DNA of 6,511 nt from positions 1-6,511 of the forward strand of contig CAYUYH010000154.1 in NCBI GenBank assembly GCA_964449175.1. Direction: 5' to 3'. The notes below the pieces were generated by a model. That model searched no databases and had not been told where the DNA came from. It saw nothing but the letters and a program-made list of their open reading frames with translations. Below, piece by piece: positions 6,366 to 6,511 of this stretch (its first letter is position 1; each line of letters begins with the position of its first letter). The DNA comes from CAYUYH01 sp964449175 (GTDB lineage: Bacteria; Planctomycetota; Phycisphaerae; SM23-33). A program made the translations under genes and the position numbers.

Positions 6366-6370
6366 GGAGG
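6366..6370 (+). promoter_or_regulatory. Shine-Dalgarno that decides the GTG start at 6381
   Basis: GGAGG is followed by 10 nt and then GTG at 6381. The same frame also offers ATG 6342 and ATG 6396; only GTG 6381 has a well-placed ribosome binding site, so it is the preferred start. Confidence 0.7.
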
Positions 6371-6380
6371 TCACTCACTA

Positions 6381-6511
6381 GTGCTTCGACGATTCATGGG
6401 TCTAAACAGGCTTGTCGATTCGCTCCAGGTGGTGCGCCCGATGTGCGTCTACGTGGCCGCGATGATCGTGGCCGCCGTCGGCATCGTCGTTCGGGGCGGA
6501 CACGTCGTCAG
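6381..6511 (+). CDS. Membrane protein N-terminus, possibly UbiA-type prenyltransferase (partial)
   Basis: Open frame running off the right edge; 43 complete codons are visible from GTG 6381. The start has a basic N-terminus (Arg3, Arg4, Arg10), an LQVVRP segment at 15-20, and a hydrophobic stretch at about 21-37 flanked by Arg19 and Arg38, consistent with a first membrane helix. The pattern of a leucine/valine-rich helix, Arg-Pro, a few polar residues, then Ala/Val/Gly-rich helix and Gly-Gly resembles the beginning of UbiA-family prenyltransferases, which join isoprenoid chains to lipid or aromatic acceptors. The Asp-rich catalytic motifs of that family would lie beyond the window, so this is a guess. 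The gene is divergent from the CBS gene and has a possible structured leader. It could equally be another polytopic or single-anchor membrane protein. Confidence 0.6.
   Translation, partial: MLRRFMGLNRLVDSLQVVRPMCVYVAAMIVAAVGIVVRGGHVV

Larger units (their letters stand above)
6063..6380. other. Divergent intergenic region (318 bp), structured, no convincing gene
   Basis: Separates the minus-strand CBS gene from the plus-strand gene starting at 6381, so it should hold promoters for both. It contains the CBS Shine-Dalgarno at 6071-6075, an AT-richer patch at 6214-6240, a cluster of hairpins at 6240-6307, the perfect palindrome GCCCGCGGGC at 6312-6321 and the palindrome CCCATGGG at 6339-6346. 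A 63-codon open frame (6190-6381) ends exactly on the G of the downstream GTG but has no ribosome binding site and no recognisable protein features, so I do not call it. Confidence 0.5.

Noticed and set aside
5680..6378. Long minus-strand frame overlapping the CBS gene in another phase
   Set aside because: It is Arg/His/Gly-rich with no motif, whereas the CBS frame has two complete CBS domains and a Shine-Dalgarno.
6190..6381. Possible 63-residue gene ending in a TAGTG overlap with the downstream GTG start
   Set aside because: No ribosome binding site, no recognisable protein features, and it overlaps the hairpin cluster; the overlap with the GTG is probably chance.

Overview
The window is GC-rich with mostly C/G-ending codons, and one gene encodes a lipoprotein with a Leu-Leu-Gly-Cys-Gly-Gly signal end. 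This suits a high-GC Gram-negative-type bacterium. A planctomycete (Phycisphaerae-like) or a deltaproteobacterial relative is my guess, from gene style only, because no taxonomic marker gene is present.

Layout from left to right. Positions 43-987 (+) encode a soluble PAS-GGDEF protein, a probable diguanylate cyclase. It converges, with an 11-bp gap, on a three-gene ABC importer operon on the minus strand (5336 down to 999). In transcription order this operon encodes a large solute-binding lipoprotein, a fused two-domain permease overlapping it by 4 bp, and an ATPase with a TOBE domain. All belong to the broad ferric-iron/phosphonate/thiamine/polyamine importer group, but the substrate cannot be read from sequence. 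The operon is preceded by 225 bp of non-coding DNA with a good -35 hexamer very near the lipoprotein start and a perfect 13-bp inverted repeat further upstream. Next comes a minus-strand gene for a stand-alone two-CBS-domain protein (6062-5562). A 318-bp region that could fold into structured RNA then separates it from a divergent plus-strand gene. That gene starts at GTG 6381 behind a good Shine-Dalgarno and runs off the window; its first 43 residues look like the start of a membrane protein, possibly of the UbiA prenyltransferase family.

How the genes work together: the lipoprotein, permease and ATPase should form one importer (periplasmic capture, a channel from one polypeptide, ATP hydrolysis). 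The PAS-GGDEF protein should turn an internal signal into c-di-GMP. The CBS protein probably senses adenine nucleotides. Nothing links the last two to the importer except proximity.

I see no mobile element, CRISPR array, tRNA or rRNA, and no convincing undescribed multi-gene system. The points most worth a second look are the unassigned substrate of the importer, the inverted repeat at 5409-5460, the possible RNA structure at 6240-6307, and the Cys-rich PAS insert paired with a GSEEF active-site variant.
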